From Siphonodentalium dalli (taxonomy: Eukaryota > Mollusca > Scaphopoda > Gadilida > Siphonodentaliidae): 64,000 bases of DNA. The DNA lies in the NCBI GenBank assembly GCA_032622095.1, contig CP136062.1, forward strand, positions 138,898,351 through 138,962,350. Direction: 5' to 3'. A program made the position numbers and the translations under genes. Below are positions 1 to 28,600 of the stretch, one piece after another (positions within the stretch are counted from its first letter, which is position 1; each line of letters starts with the position of its first letter). The notes under the pieces were generated by a model that saw nothing but the letters and a program-made list of their open reading frames with translations, was not told the DNA's origin and did not search any database.

Positions 1-824
1 TTGTAAAACTGTCATTACTAAGAACAACTTTGAGAAACAGTCTTATTTTTATTATTGATAAAAGTCCACTGACGACCTTTCCCGCGCCGAAACCATTTTA
101 TGTAAATATTAGTTTTATAGTGAAATCATTTTATCAACAACAAACTTCGCCAAAATGAAATTGCAAACCAAAAGTTTTAGTGAAAAATTTGTGTTTTTCT
201 GCAATATTTTTCATTGCTGTGACCTTTTGTTTTATAGACTTTCACGAGTTGGTCGGAATTTGTACTACTGCGTGTTGATACAAAATCTGGCATTGTAATG
301 GTAATGTTTACGTAACAAAGGTTTAAAACATGCGATGTCTCGTCATTGAAGAGTTATTCAATATATTTTCCATGTTCTTAGTGGTGATGGTTGTTCAAAC
401 TGTTTTTATATATCACATTTACCATGTTCAAACTTTTTTTTATTTCACCTTTGCCTTGTATCCCTTTAAATCAAACAATGCGAATTTGAGTATGAGATTG
501 GGAAACTATCTTGCAAACCAAACATAACCTCATATGGAACTCTTATTTATGTACTATCGCAGATTACAAAAAGTGTGCAGCCAACATTGTCAACATATAT
601 ACATGTCCTCAGCATATTGGAAATCGCGATTCAAATTAACTACTGCGTGATACTCCGTGCAATCGCTCATTTCAAAATCCTGGTGGTCCAAGGCTGGTGG
701 TCCTTGATCATTTACCATTTCTATACATACAAGTATTGGGTCAAACTGTACTCTTAGATAGTTGAATTTCTACACTTTCGTTTTTGTTTCAGTGTAGGTG
801 AGGAAACCCTCTAGCAACGCTTAC
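1..824. other. No gene seen
   Basis: Intron of TGase gene 1 (downstream of exon 825-919). AT-rich. The next barrel exon was looked for on the minus strand and not recognised. Confidence 0.6.
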
Positions 825-16802
<15,978 letters not shown>

Positions 16803-18100
16803 CTGTTAAAGTGAGGTAATATATGTGGGACAAAATATCTTACGACATGTGGACGACAATACAATATCTTGACGAGAAAAAAACAGAAATACATAACTAA
16901 CTACATGAGAATGTAATAACTCGTGTAATAACTCAAATATAACAACTAGACTTTAGTCCTTTTAACAGCATTGGCTGCGAAATTTCAAACTTAACAATTC
17001 GAGGCTGGTGAAATACATGTACATGTATGACTGTTTCAAGATTGTGTTTACTCGTATATAAGAATGGAGTTCAGACTCAGTGACATGATACAGTCTGAGT
17101 AATTTCGGTCGCAGCTTTAAATTAAGGAGCTGACAAGAGAGAATACTCGTTGATCAAATGTCAGGGCATATCATTCTATTTGGAAATTTCAGACCAGCGA
17201 AAGGTTGACATGGATCTTAAATGTGTTATTTTAGACAAACAATCTATAATTTCTGTCACAATTTTCTGCCGATATCGCCATCATATTGCTATTTTGGAAA
17301 AGAGGGTTGAAATATTATTCCCCGGACTGGTCTGCTTACACTGCTGCAGCTGGAAATTACAACCCCGACCACAGCCACCCCATAGCCATTCGGTGACCAC
17401 GCCCTCTATTAACCAGCCATTCTTAATACAATATGTTCAAAACCCCCAAGCTCGACTATATAAGAGTGAGAAATTATCATGTTTTTACGTGAAAACTAGC
17501 TGGAACATGTTTTAGAAACGAGAAATCGGCGGAAATTCAGCTTCATATTTGGATTTAAAATTCCAGCTTAGTGGTTCGGTGATCGGTCATCTAAAAGTAA
17601 AAAAATATCAGGATATAATGTTCAAAACCGCCAAGCTCGACTATGAGAGTGACAACGATAATCATTAAACATGTTTCGAATAAAAAAACCTGGTACAACT
17701 GGTGTATAAAAAGAGAAATCGGCCAAAACAAGAAATCTGCGTAAAAAGGCGATGTTTTCATTCTGTGACCATGTCCCCCCATTAACCAACCAATCGGGAA
17801 CATTACTGCCAATATTGTCGATTAATGTACGAAAATTGGCCATAAAAGTAATTGGCTGGTGCTATTCCAACCATCAAGAGTTGAGGAGCCCCGACCGACC
17901 TTAAGTCAACCGGCTGGCATTGCACCCTCTTCCCAGCGTTGAGCCCGTAGTACAGTCCCGGAATACAACAGACTAAGGCAACTGGAGTCCATGCAAGCAC
18001 TTAATAGGACAATAAATTACAACTATTCACAACTCAAAATGATATACATGTATACACCAACGCACAAAACTCACACAGAGAAATCAAGGTAAGTCTTCTC

Positions 18101-18256
18101 CGCCGGTCCTGGTTCGGAATGGGGGTGTGGCTTTGCTTCTTGCTTCGGTAGCATCCACCCCATACCCAGTAGGCAAACGCCTACTGTGCATGGGTATATA
18201 TCAATCTACATACAAACTCACAAACCTACAAACGCTCTTCAGCGGAATTACAGCAT
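18101..18256. repeat. Dispersed repeat T, copy 1
   Basis: Starts CGCCGGTCCTGGTTCGGAAT and ends CGCTCTTCAGCGGAATTACA; matched along its length by 28128-28283. Function unknown. Confidence 0.75.
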
Positions 18257-18762
18257 TCAAAAGTGGGTTGTAGGATAGGGCCGACGGCCCTTTCAAATCT
18301 TCCCGGGTATCATCCCAAACTCCAAACTTGTATTCCAACAGAATTCACGCGAAAACAGCGTTTGAAATGCTTTACAAAAAATTTAAACTGCCAAGCTTGT
18401 CTTTTCATCACCTCCCTCAAAAAACGCCAAGCTTGCATTTTAGCCACTCTCATGTCCCTGGCTGGGTTACATACCGGATTCTATGGATGTATTCCGTTCA
18501 TACTTTGTTGTGATTTTATCACTATTGTCACCGGCAGGTCGCATATACAGTACTTTATCCTTCCCAACAAGGAGCCGATTCAGCTGCCTCCGTCTTCTCT
18601 CGCGGCAATTCATCCTGATTCAAGTAGCGCACTCTTGATGGTTAATGTGCTATGCTGCGGTACCTGTATAAAGCATCAACCAAACGTGAATGTGGTCTTT
18701 TGTGTCGGAATGGCGGTACAGTGCTGTACTGCATGGTTAGTATTTAAGTAATGGTTAGAGCA

Positions 18763-18832
18763 CAAGAATAGTTCTTTACCAGAATAAATCGAGTCGGAGA
18801 CGAGATTTATTCTGGTAAAGAACTATTCGCGT
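18763..18832. repeat. Hairpin, ~31-bp stem
   Basis: GAATAGTTCTTTACCAGAAT pairs with ATTCTGGTAAAGAACTATTC around a GAGTCGGAGAC loop; GCAC/GTGC extends the stem. Confidence 0.85.
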
Positions 18833-19708
18833 GCTCTGACCTACTTAGAGCACAATTGACCGCACATAATGCGATTATCTCGAAATACGCAATTGATCGT
18901 AAGTTGAACACGACGTACAATCCGTGCGCTGGCCGAGATGAACACAATGACCCGTTAGCCACACCAATCATCGTGATTACCCATGCAGTGATCGCCGTTG
19001 AATGTGAATAAATATGTCCGAAGCGACACGGATTAACGTGTGACGCGTTTTCACAAACCAAGTCACTCGCAGATGTGTTTGGAAAGTCAAATGTGGAAGT
19101 CGCATGATTGTGTCTTACTATTATTATATACATTGTATAAGTGGATCATGAATTCCGAAGAAGTCTGTCTCCCAGAATGATGACATGGAATTTGGACCTG
19201 TAACCAACAACCAACTACTTTTTGCCAAAGGTAATGCTGCACATCATTATTATGTGACAAACGTGTCCCCTTTTCAAGAAACTGTTTCGAAATTACTACC
19301 ATAATAGTCCATTGGTTCCTCCAGATTCTCCAGATACAAGTTCTCTTGTTAGTTATATCGGATATGTGGAGCGCTATATAGTGAAGTGGTGATTCTGTTG
19401 GATTATTGGATATATAACTATTTAGTGGTTCTAAATGTAAATGTTAATTCGTTTACTTTCATCGTTGGATTAGTGGTCCTGAGAATATTTTCGGAACTGG
19501 ATTAGTTTTGTGGAATAATTATAATAAATGTAATTATTCTACTAGTTAATAAATAATTCAACCAATGCATGTGTTACTATTGCCACCCCCTGTGTTCGTC
19601 CTGTTGATGTATGTATATATATTGTATTTTTGGTAAATCACACCCAATTCCCAAGGCTGACAAACTAATATTTCAGTGATATCCCATTGTTCGAGACGCG
19701 CCACTCTT

Positions 19709-19955
19709 AACAAACAAATCGCGCGGTCGTTTCAATGTAGCTTCAGTTATTATACAAGAGAACGTGCATCCCCCCACCCGCACTCCCCTTATACGCCGTC
19801 CCTATATATGTGCCTGCTTAGTATATTAGAGGTGCATACATATAGTAACGGCGTATAATGGCAGTGTGTTTGGGGGAAGCAGAGCGCTGTTCGTGCCCCT
19901 GTGGCCTCTGGTAATTGAAGCTACTTCGAAGCGACCGTGCGATTTGTCTGTTGTG
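19709..19955. mobile_element. Fold-back element, ~45-bp inverted ends
   Basis: ACAAATCGCGCGGTCGTTTC...GTAGCTTCAGTTA at the left matches the reverse complement of the right end (GAAGCTACTTCGAAGCGACC...GATTTGT). No ORF. Confidence 0.7.
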
Positions 19956-20348
19956 AGTTGAGTGTGCCTAACAATGGGGTAATCATTGAACTATTCATTC
20001 GCCAGCCTTGGGAATCGGTGTGCTTTACCAAAAATCAGGGAACGATTGCAACAATGGGATTGTGCTCTAAACAAGTAGTAAATAACATTAGCGTGACCCT
20101 ACTAAGGGTCAGACGCACGTTTTTATAACATTTCCTGGTATTTCAAAATGCATTTTCTCAAAATCTGTCAGGAATTTATTTATGAAATTTGATACAAGCT
20201 ATTATTGTGACACAGTATTTACATGTAAGAACAATCGACACATTGGGTAGTATAACCTCATTTATTTCACTTTTATGGCATGAACAATATTTAAATTTCA
20301 CTGTTTTCAGGTACTTCTGTAAACAAAACAAAATTCAAAAGTGCAGTT

Positions 20349-20662
20349 CATATAAGAAATGAACGGCGGTTTCAATCTGGTCGTGAGATTTTGATGGCGA
20401 GAAAAATTCAACAAACTACATTAACACCGAAAGGGTTCATGTTGAGTTTGTTGGATTTGTATAGCGGTCAAAACCCATGACCACGTTGAATCCGCCATTT
20501 AGTATTTCTATTTATATACTTAAATTCATTATGTCTGTCCCACTATTTATGTGTGAGAGCTTTCCGATTAATGGCAACAAGCCATATTTCCGACTAAATC
20601 CTGAAAAGTTACCCATAATTATGCTATGGTTAAGGAGTCGATTATTTAGAGCATTACTGTAT
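20349..20662. mobile_element. Hairpin (family A) joined to an arm of the 50-kb palindrome family
   Basis: About 20363-20500 is a stem-loop of the same family as 21250-21388 (GAACGGCGGTTTCAA against TTGAATCCGCC). About 20553-20662 (GAGAGCTTTCCG to GCATTACTGTAT) matches the right arm of 50020-50238. Confidence 0.7.
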
Positions 20663-21249
20663 TTGTGAGGTCGGGTGAATATTTGTCGTGGCAAGGGAGA
20701 TGATCAAACTATACTAAGTATAGCGCGGTTATTTGAAAATCAACGCTTAGTAACACGAAACGTATTGTAACGTCGCTCATTTGTGCATTTGTCTGCGGTA
20801 TTTCAGTATTAGCTGTATTATAATGTTATTGTACAGCTATGTGGTCCATGGTGCTCATGTAAGAAGACCCAATGTGAACCTTACAACATAAAACGAATTT
20901 ACGTCCGTCGCAACACTATATGCGCACAACGCATTACAATTGCATATTAAAAACGATAATTATACAAATGGGTAAACACCATTGTTCGCGATTTTTCGAA
21001 AGTTGTGGGGTTATAAACAGAATGTTGTCTTTATATTATAAAATAGCTGAGATATCTCCGCACGTTGTACTTATCATGGAAATAATATTGTCGAGATGTG
21101 AGTGTTGTAACCTGTTTGATGTGTAATCAGATACGAGTGTTAGGTGAAGGGTAACAACAACATATTTCTTGCCAAATCCGGACGTGCTGAATATTCAAGC
21201 AGTCGTTCATGTCCGACAATCCCTGGTTAAATGTGTTCATATAAGAAAT

Positions 21250-21388
21250 GAACGGCGGTTTCAATGTGGTCATGGGATTTTGACCGCGAGAAAAAATCAG
21301 CAAACTGCATGAACCCCGAAGGGGTTCATGCGGAGTTTGCTGATTTTTTAACGCGGTCAAAACCCATGACCACGTTGAATCCGCCGTT
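21250..21388. repeat. 139-bp hairpin, family A
   Basis: Arms of about 68 bp with few mismatches close on the loop CATGAACCCC-gaa-GGGGTTCATG. Preceded by GTTCATATAAGAAATG as in the 20349 copy. Confidence 0.92.
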
Positions 21389-21939
21389 TATTATTTATAT
21401 TTATATACTTAAATTCATTATGAATTAGGATTGTATGTCTTTCCCACTATTTATTCATCTATTTAAACGAACGCATGGAGTTCATTTCAGACAGTTCGAA
21501 TCCTTGTTTTTTGGAAAACCAAACATTTTGAGAATCCATTCATGGAAAACGGAAAAAAACGCAATTTAACAGTAAAGTATACACATATGACAATATGTCT
21601 TGTTTAGATAGTACCGGTAACTAATGTAGACGTGTTGATTTCAAGAATGATTAATATCTGAAACTAACAATTAAGTTTCGGCTGCGGATAAGAAATCGAC
21701 AACACGCCGTTCTACCATAATATAATGATATATTTGTGAGGTTCGGGGGAATATTTGTAGCGGCAAGGAAAATGATAAAACCCTATTGAGTAGCGCGGTT
21801 TTTTTTAACATCAACGCCCAGTAACACAGAGCAACAACACTGATTATAGACCGAAACAAATTTCTTGCCAAATCCGGACGTACTATATACTCAAGCAGTC
21901 GGTAATGTCCGACAATCCCCGGTGATTTCCGGGACCAAT

Positions 21940-22200
21940 GTGTTCATAAACCTATGAACGACATTGGAAGTGACGTCACGTTACGTTCATAGGTTTATGA
22001 ACGCATTGAATAAGGGGGCGTGTCTACCGTAACGCTATGGGGAAGTCGGAAGAGATATCAGGTGTATGTAAATATAAACCATTTGAACGAGATTGATAAT
22101 GACGTCACGTAACGTTCATAGGTTTTTTGGACACATTGCCTTCATACCGTAACGCTATGGGGAAATCGGAAGCGATATTAGGTGTATGTAAATATATATC
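21940..22200. repeat. Two ~120-bp direct repeats with TGACGTCACGT and a GTTCATAGG hairpin
   Basis: TGTTCATAAACCTATGAACG pairs with CGTTCATAGGTTTATGAAC (21941-22002). TGACGTCACGT occurs at 21971 and 22099; TACCGTAACGCTATGGGGAA at about 22027 and 22147. Confidence 0.75.
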
Positions 22201-23204
22201 CATGAGTTCGTATCTGAAGATAATGTTACATATCCATGAGATCGTATCTGCAGATAATGAGGGGAGAATTAATTATGCTTGATTCGTGAAATTTAATGAT
22301 TATTTTCATTTAGAAAGGCAACTACCCACAAATAATTTTCTATATTTGAGAATGTTCATGTCATGCCTGTTGATCAATGGAAAATTGGGCTGAGATGAGT
22401 TTTGGGTCATGGGTTCATAACCAAGTTAAACCTGACCACCATACCTCTTAACACTGTGGCCTAATTCCAGTTGATTGATCCCTGCTTGAGTGGACCACAC
22501 TGTCTATCAACATTTGTTTTCATTGTGCTGGAATATTTGCGACTGATTTATTCTTCATTATACTATATGGGGAATGATGCTATATTATGCAATTAAAAAT
22601 TCAACTCAACGTTATGATATGAAGCCTCCTCTCATGGCGCCAAAACCAATAAGCTATTTGGTGATTGGAGTGTTGTGTGAAATTATTAATTATTCTAGCA
22701 GTTCTTGGTACCGAAAGCGACAAAAAAAAATAATAATAATTTCAACTTCTCAATTGCAATAAATTCCATTGTTTTTGTCGTCTCTTAAAGGCACGGGCAG
22801 CGTTCGTTGCAGATATTTATATTTGTTCAAATCGCCATCAAGAGAAGGAACACCAAAATGTATACAGTTCCGCTCATATGCCAAACATATAATCAGCGCG
22901 TAAAACAGTATATTGTCGTCAAGACGTACAATGGTGTACGTAAACAAGAGCCTGCTCGTGTTACAGAAGTTGTGCTTCTGTTTACATAACACAGCGCAAT
23001 TCTATTGGTTAATCACACAAAAATGATATAAACGCTCTTTATTATTTCCATATAAGGAAATACGCTCTTTATGTTTACCATATCCGGATCTAAACAAAAG
23101 CCAGGTAACGTAACGTTTTTTGCTTTTGTTTACACAACAAAGGGGGGAAATGACAATAACATACTGTTTATGCCATATTTCTGATTGTCATACGAACAAA
23201 GTCT

Positions 23205-23300
23205 GTCTATATCTTACTATTCCTTCTGTTTATGGCGGTTGTTGACGGAGGTGAATATTTTAACAGCATACCCACCGCCAACGCCGCCCGTATCTTTAAT
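23205..23300. repeat. Dispersed repeat U, copy 2
   Basis: Co-linear with 12577-12680 over about 95 bp, with a GCGGTTGTTGACGGAGG variant in the middle. Confidence 0.6.
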
Positions 23301-23724
23301 ATTTTTCAGATTCTATATACAATGAAGATGCTGATGTGTGAAATTCAAGAGTAGATCCAGAGAAATTCTTTGTTAAACTATCTTGCCATTTTTGGCTGGA
23401 TTTATGCAAGCCGTGAGTCGGGTGTCCCCCTTAACAATTAACTTGTGAGGATAGCCACGCCGTAGCTATGCTGACTTATGTATATATAACATAATACACA
23501 TATAATTAAGATTTCACTGTCGTGTACCTTCATCAAACATGTCTTGTAAAGCATTCTACTATATACACAGTGCATGTACAAACAGGTTTCAGAGTGATGC
23601 TAAAATTGTGTGGGTTGTTCTTTAAAATAGACGAATAAAATGAAACCAAGTAAATCGTTACTGTGCTATACACGACTTATGTTTAAATAACTGGCGTTTA
23701 GAAGCAGTTTATGAGATTTATAAT

Positions 23725-24100
23725 CATCAAGTTTGAAGATAAATACTATGCGCGTTATTATAGTTATGTTATCTTCAAACTTCAGACATTTCGTGAATTA
23801 AAACTGATTATTTGCATCCCCGTTGGCTAGTTATTAATTATCCAATAGATCGGTTGTATTCCGTGTCAGTTTGATCTTCCGATTAGAAACATGAATCTAG
23901 TGTTTCATCGTTGCAAAGTACTAGCTTTGTAGACCTTTCATTACATATATAGAGGATCTCCAACGAGTTATGTTGGGATATAAGATTTTATGAAACGAGT
24001 TTGATAAACATGCATCATAGTGTGGTAGACGAGTTGTGAATCAAATTTATCAATCGAGTTTCATAAAATCTTATATCCCAACATAACGAGTTGAAGATCT
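23725..24100. repeat. Two hairpins
   Basis: First: AAGTTTGAAGATAA pairs with TTATCTTCAAACTT (about 23730-23790). Second: AACGAGTTATGTTGGGATAT...TTTTATGAAAC pairs with its complement at about 24050-24092, with a loop of about 60 bp. Confidence 0.8.
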
Positions 24101-24393
24101 TGTATATCACATGAAAAAAGTAGAGCTTTATGCTATTTTAACAAACACAAATCTTTAAAAGAACTTTACAACTGCATTTTTGTTGGCGCGATGCCATGTA
24201 TACCGGGAAGCACGTGCCCATTCGTCACCGGTGAGAGATATGTAATGGCTGTTTTTAAGTATATAATAAGGGTTTCATGTGATATATGTATACCCGACAG
24301 TACTAATAAGGGCCTGCTAATAAAGACCCCCATACGATTTAACGCCAAATAATCCAGAATTTCATAAGCCAATTTTCAGCTTACATCGGTTGG

Positions 24394-25640
24394 GGGGGGG
24401 GGGTCAGGAAAAATTTCCGGACACTAGGCGCTTTTTATTTTTATTTTTCCGTCCTCTGTGTACCCACCACCCCCTAATTTGTATTTTTCCGATTCTGTGA
24501 TAGGGACCCACCCCTCCAAACTACTTCAAATGACTATTTTACTCAGTTTTCCTGATCTTATCCGATGAATGTTCCGTATCATGATTATAGAAGTATTCCT
24601 ACTTTTTATTTACCAACAAGACTGTAAAGTTTCAAAACAATTCTCCAATAAATGTGGGCTGTAGGGTATACTGGTGGATTGACATTTTAAATCCAAGATG
24701 GCTGCTGGTGGCCATGTTTGTTTTTTTTAATAAATTGGGGAAAAAATGGAGGCTCCCATCTTGAGGTCACTTCGAAGATCCATATGAAGTTTGGTGACGA
24801 TTGGATGAGAAATGTGACCTGTAAAGTGTGCTAAAGGATTTGGTCATGCAAAGAGTAAAATCCAAGATGGCTGCTGGCAGCCCTTATTTTTTTTAAACAA
24901 AAAATTCGGGAAAAAATGGTAGGCACCCATCGAGAGGTCACACCGAAGATCCATATGAAGGTTGGATGATCGGATGAGGGATAAGCTCTGCAGGGTGTAT
25001 TCAGGATTTAGTGATGCAAAGAGTAAAATCCAAGATGGCTGCCAGTGTCCATATATTTCATAAAAAATCATTCAAATATGACAGCTCCCGTCTGGAGATG
25101 ATCCTGGACCCATATATACCCAATATCGTTGAAATCGGTCAAAGTTTGTTTTAACACCTTAGTATTATTTTATTATGGTTTTTTGAATAGTCTAGTTTTA
25201 TTTGAAGAGTTCAGTGAAGAGTTTACATTTATTTGAAGAATCTATTATTGTGTTATGTTTTCATTTATCAGGTACGTTGAATACATGATTTTTTTTATAG
25301 AAATATTTAAATCTGACCCCTTCCATGTCAATGTGCATTGATAGATCCTTGATAAAAAACATTTAGCAAGCTGACCTTTTTATTACCCCTTGGTGTCATC
25401 CCTCATTATTAACTGATGGTGAACTCAACCCCAATACTAAGAGTTAAGTGCATACCTATTACATAATAGAAGCATTCTTAAAACCTTTTGTCCCATTATT
25501 TTGAAGAAAAATGAATCTAGCAAAAATATTTACAGGGCCAGGAAAAAAATTGTAAGCCGGGCTGCTGAACCACCTACCCACCCCCGCCTAGTGTTGGAAA
25601 ACAATTTGCAGACCCCCCCCCCCCCCTGCTTACATAACAA
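24394..25640. mobile_element. Element bounded by inverted G-tracts
   Basis: The left end (G)n-TCAGGAAAAATTTCC..ACACTAGGCG is mirrored at the right by CGCCTAGTGTT..GCAGA(C)n. The inside holds the AAGATGGC tandem repeat (24640-25130). Same end type as 49555-51062. Confidence 0.5.
24640..25130. repeat. ~169-bp tandem repeat with TCCAAGATGGCTGC motif
   Basis: Units start TCCAAGATGGCTGC at 24692, 24861 and 25029, with GAAGATCCATATGAAG in between. Related to 37395-37920. Confidence 0.85.
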
Positions 25641-28600
25641 AATTAGATATACCTGCGATCACCATCATTCGCATCACACAGCAATCGCGAATATCTAGAA
25701 AATTATCCATAAGTAATGTGTCGATCACGATTGGGACGTTCTTTATTATATGTATCGCTTTAGAGCAACAGAAGCAAGGACGCACTTTATGAGAAGCGGG
25801 TCATTGATATTTGCTAAGATGACACAAATTGAAAACGTGTAAAAACCTTTTTTTAAAGTGGTATATCTGGAAATCACAACCTCATATTAACCGTTTCATG
25901 ACGTCATGGAGCTTCCTGAACATCCTTATATATAAGAGAATGCACTGGCATATTATATTTACTGCTGCATCAAAAAGGGAAGCGCGACTTATTATTCACT
26001 TGAAGTTGAAGCCGCGTGGCTTGAAGTTAGAATAATACACGCCTTTGTTATATTCTGGTCCGGTAATTGGCATCAAACTAGATCCATAACACTGTAAATA
26101 CAGTAAATACTCATGAACGAAATCGATAAATACAAGAAATTCTTATATACAAAAGTACTATACGTTTCACAGAAAGACTTGTGCAAAATATAGAATTTCC
26201 ATACTTTTATTCAAGACGGAACAATAAATAGCGTTTCTTGGTAATTTATTCCGGGTATGGTAATATTAAAGAGCGTTTCACACTTCTATTCGGAAAATTT
26301 AAAACAGCTGGAAAAATGACATTGCAAAGATTTTCAGTATATAAAGCCTTTAGATTCATATCTCATGTCTTTGTCGACCTATCTTGCCCCCCCCCCTGGA
26401 CATAATTTGTATGTACAAATGAGCTCTGTCTGCTGAATCAATTCGAAGCGAACTCGCAATCTTCAGGCTTTAAATTTGATATCCACTTTCCACGCTTTTA
26501 TTTCAATAGAACTCGATAAATGAAAGAAATTCTTATATACAAAAGTCATATACGTTTTACCGGAATCAATTAGATTTATAACCGTGTTTTAAACTATCCG
26601 CACTTGACTAGACTTCATTGAGCCCCCCCCCCCCCCCCCCGATAATTATAAAGTGTAAACTTGAAAAAGTTTGAGGCATTTATTGTATCTGGAAGGTGCC
26701 GGAGGTAAACCGATAAATTATTAGGCTTATTCTGGACTTATTTCATTGAATAAAACCAATCTGTTATTATCCGAACATTATCCCCAATTGGAAGAATGTA
26801 GCAATGAATTAAGATTGTCGAAAATTCCAACCACATCGACTGTACACAGAGAACAGAACGGTTGAACTGCTCACGCATGTAAATATTTACTATAATTTAC
26901 TCGGGACGCATTATTTGACATAAACATTACGGCAATGATTGCTCCAGTTATAGTCACTGCGTGTAATTCCTTTGTAACATTGACGCTGTTTTCTGACTAT
27001 TTTGATATCAAATTTATGAAAATAACTTTTTTTGTTTTGCATAAATATTTGTTATTACGTTCGAAAAAACTGATTAACATCACTTTAGACATAGCGCTGA
27101 AGTTTACGAGTCGAAAAAAAACCCTGCACTATGGTATGTTTGTCAGCACAAATTGCAGAACATGTTACAGTATATTCCATTCGCCTAACAATATACGCTC
27201 CATAGTTTTATACGGAATGTGTATGCCACACGCAGAAAGGTATATTGAAGTCATAAAAGTTTGAAAAGACGGGTCTCACATATTCTTTTGTATGAAACAA
27301 TCGTTATTGCTAGTCTATTCTTGATATGGTAAAAGAAAGAGCAATTCTCTCACTTATAACCATAAAATTAAAAGACAGCCGGCTACATAACTAATTGTAT
27401 GTGAAGTCTTCAGATCGATATGCCGTGTATATATCGACCTATCGGATCCCTCCTTCCAAAATAAGTAGAAAAATTGTCATGTTCAAATGCATGTATACGT
27501 ATACATTTACTTGAATCCGAATGACATTATCCATAGGCATTGATGTTAAGGCTCTAACATCCAGATCCCTTGCCCAAATTCGGAGTGTTTACGGCACATA
27601 AACCACAGTGATCAAAATTGCAAATATAAAACAAAACTGATAGCCTTACCTATGAGAATGCAATTATTCCTACTTTTAACAGAGTTTGCTTGCAACAACA
27701 ATGTTTCACTGGAACCAGACCGTGTCATCATTGGCAAAATTATATCTAGTGTAGCTCAGAACCATACGTTACATACCGCGACCCCTGATACGATCGTTGG
27801 GTATTCATTCACTTGAATGATTGGTGTGATGGTAGAGTGTATCCAAACATATGCATTCAGTGTGACCGAAAACGACTTGAAAAGAGCAGTCACAGTGTAG
27901 TAGGTGTGTCAATATTGTTCGAATATAAAGAGTGCTGTGGTACTGAGAGCACTTATGGCAGCGCATGAATAGACATCGTTTCAATAGCTCAATTTTTTTT
28001 TATAATCGGAGTTGATTTGTTAATTAAATACCTGTAAAGTTATTAATAGAACAAGTGTATTGCTTTTACCTGTGAATCGTCTTTTCTTCTATATATAGTA
28101 TGCGTAAAAAATATTGTGTCATCTCATCGCCGGTCCAGGTTCGGAATGGGGGGGGCTTTGCTTCTTGTTGTGGTGGGGTCCATCACATGCGTGGTATGCA
28201 AACAGCTAACTGTGCATGGGCAGATAGTAATCTACTTACAAACTCACAAACCATACAAACGCTCTTCAGCGGAATTACAGCATGTACTTAACTGAACAGT
28301 TCCTATGGAACAACTACTCATCAGTGATGATTTTGTATATAAATGGTTATAGGTGTACGGTGGACCCGTGCAGTGGAAGTCGGCATAACACATACGGTCG
28401 ACAATGGCACATTGATGATAACGAACCTTGCTTGGCTCTTTTTTTTTGGTGTGTTTTGCGCAGTGACGTATGTGCATGGGAAAGGTTTAAAGTGATTTGG
28501 AACAACCTCCTTGGAATAGCAAATACTCATGCCAAAAGGAGTTATTTTAATCAATTTGATATCAAAATATAGATAAAAGCGGCGGCATTGGTATCAAAGA

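Larger units (their letters stand above)
16803..19700. other. Upstream flank of TGase gene 1, no supported exon
   Basis: Should hold or lead to the missing 5' exon and promoter. I find only repeats: a diverged direct duplication (about 17390-17480 and 17615-17800), repeat T and a hairpin at 18763. Confidence 0.5.
22210..24390. other. No gene seen
   Basis: AT-rich, with the repeat U copy and the two hairpins listed separately. Confidence 0.6.

Noticed and set aside
541-760. Minus-strand stretch DFEMSDCTEYHAVVNL as the next TGase exon
   Set aside because: Acceptor possible, but no match to the barrel pattern and an early stop without a clear donor.
17803-18000. Signal-peptide-like minus frame (LAWTPVALVCCIPGLYYG) as a first TGase exon
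   Set aside because: It begins without an ATG in frame; the sequence looks repetitive; no donor in the right phase could be fixed.
18263-18751. 162-codon plus-strand frame
   Set aside because: No recognisable domain; it begins in a repeat-like GGGCCGACGGCCC stretch next to repeat T; composition not protein-like.
26935-27264. 109-codon plus frame
   Set aside because: AT-rich chance frame without domain or splice context.
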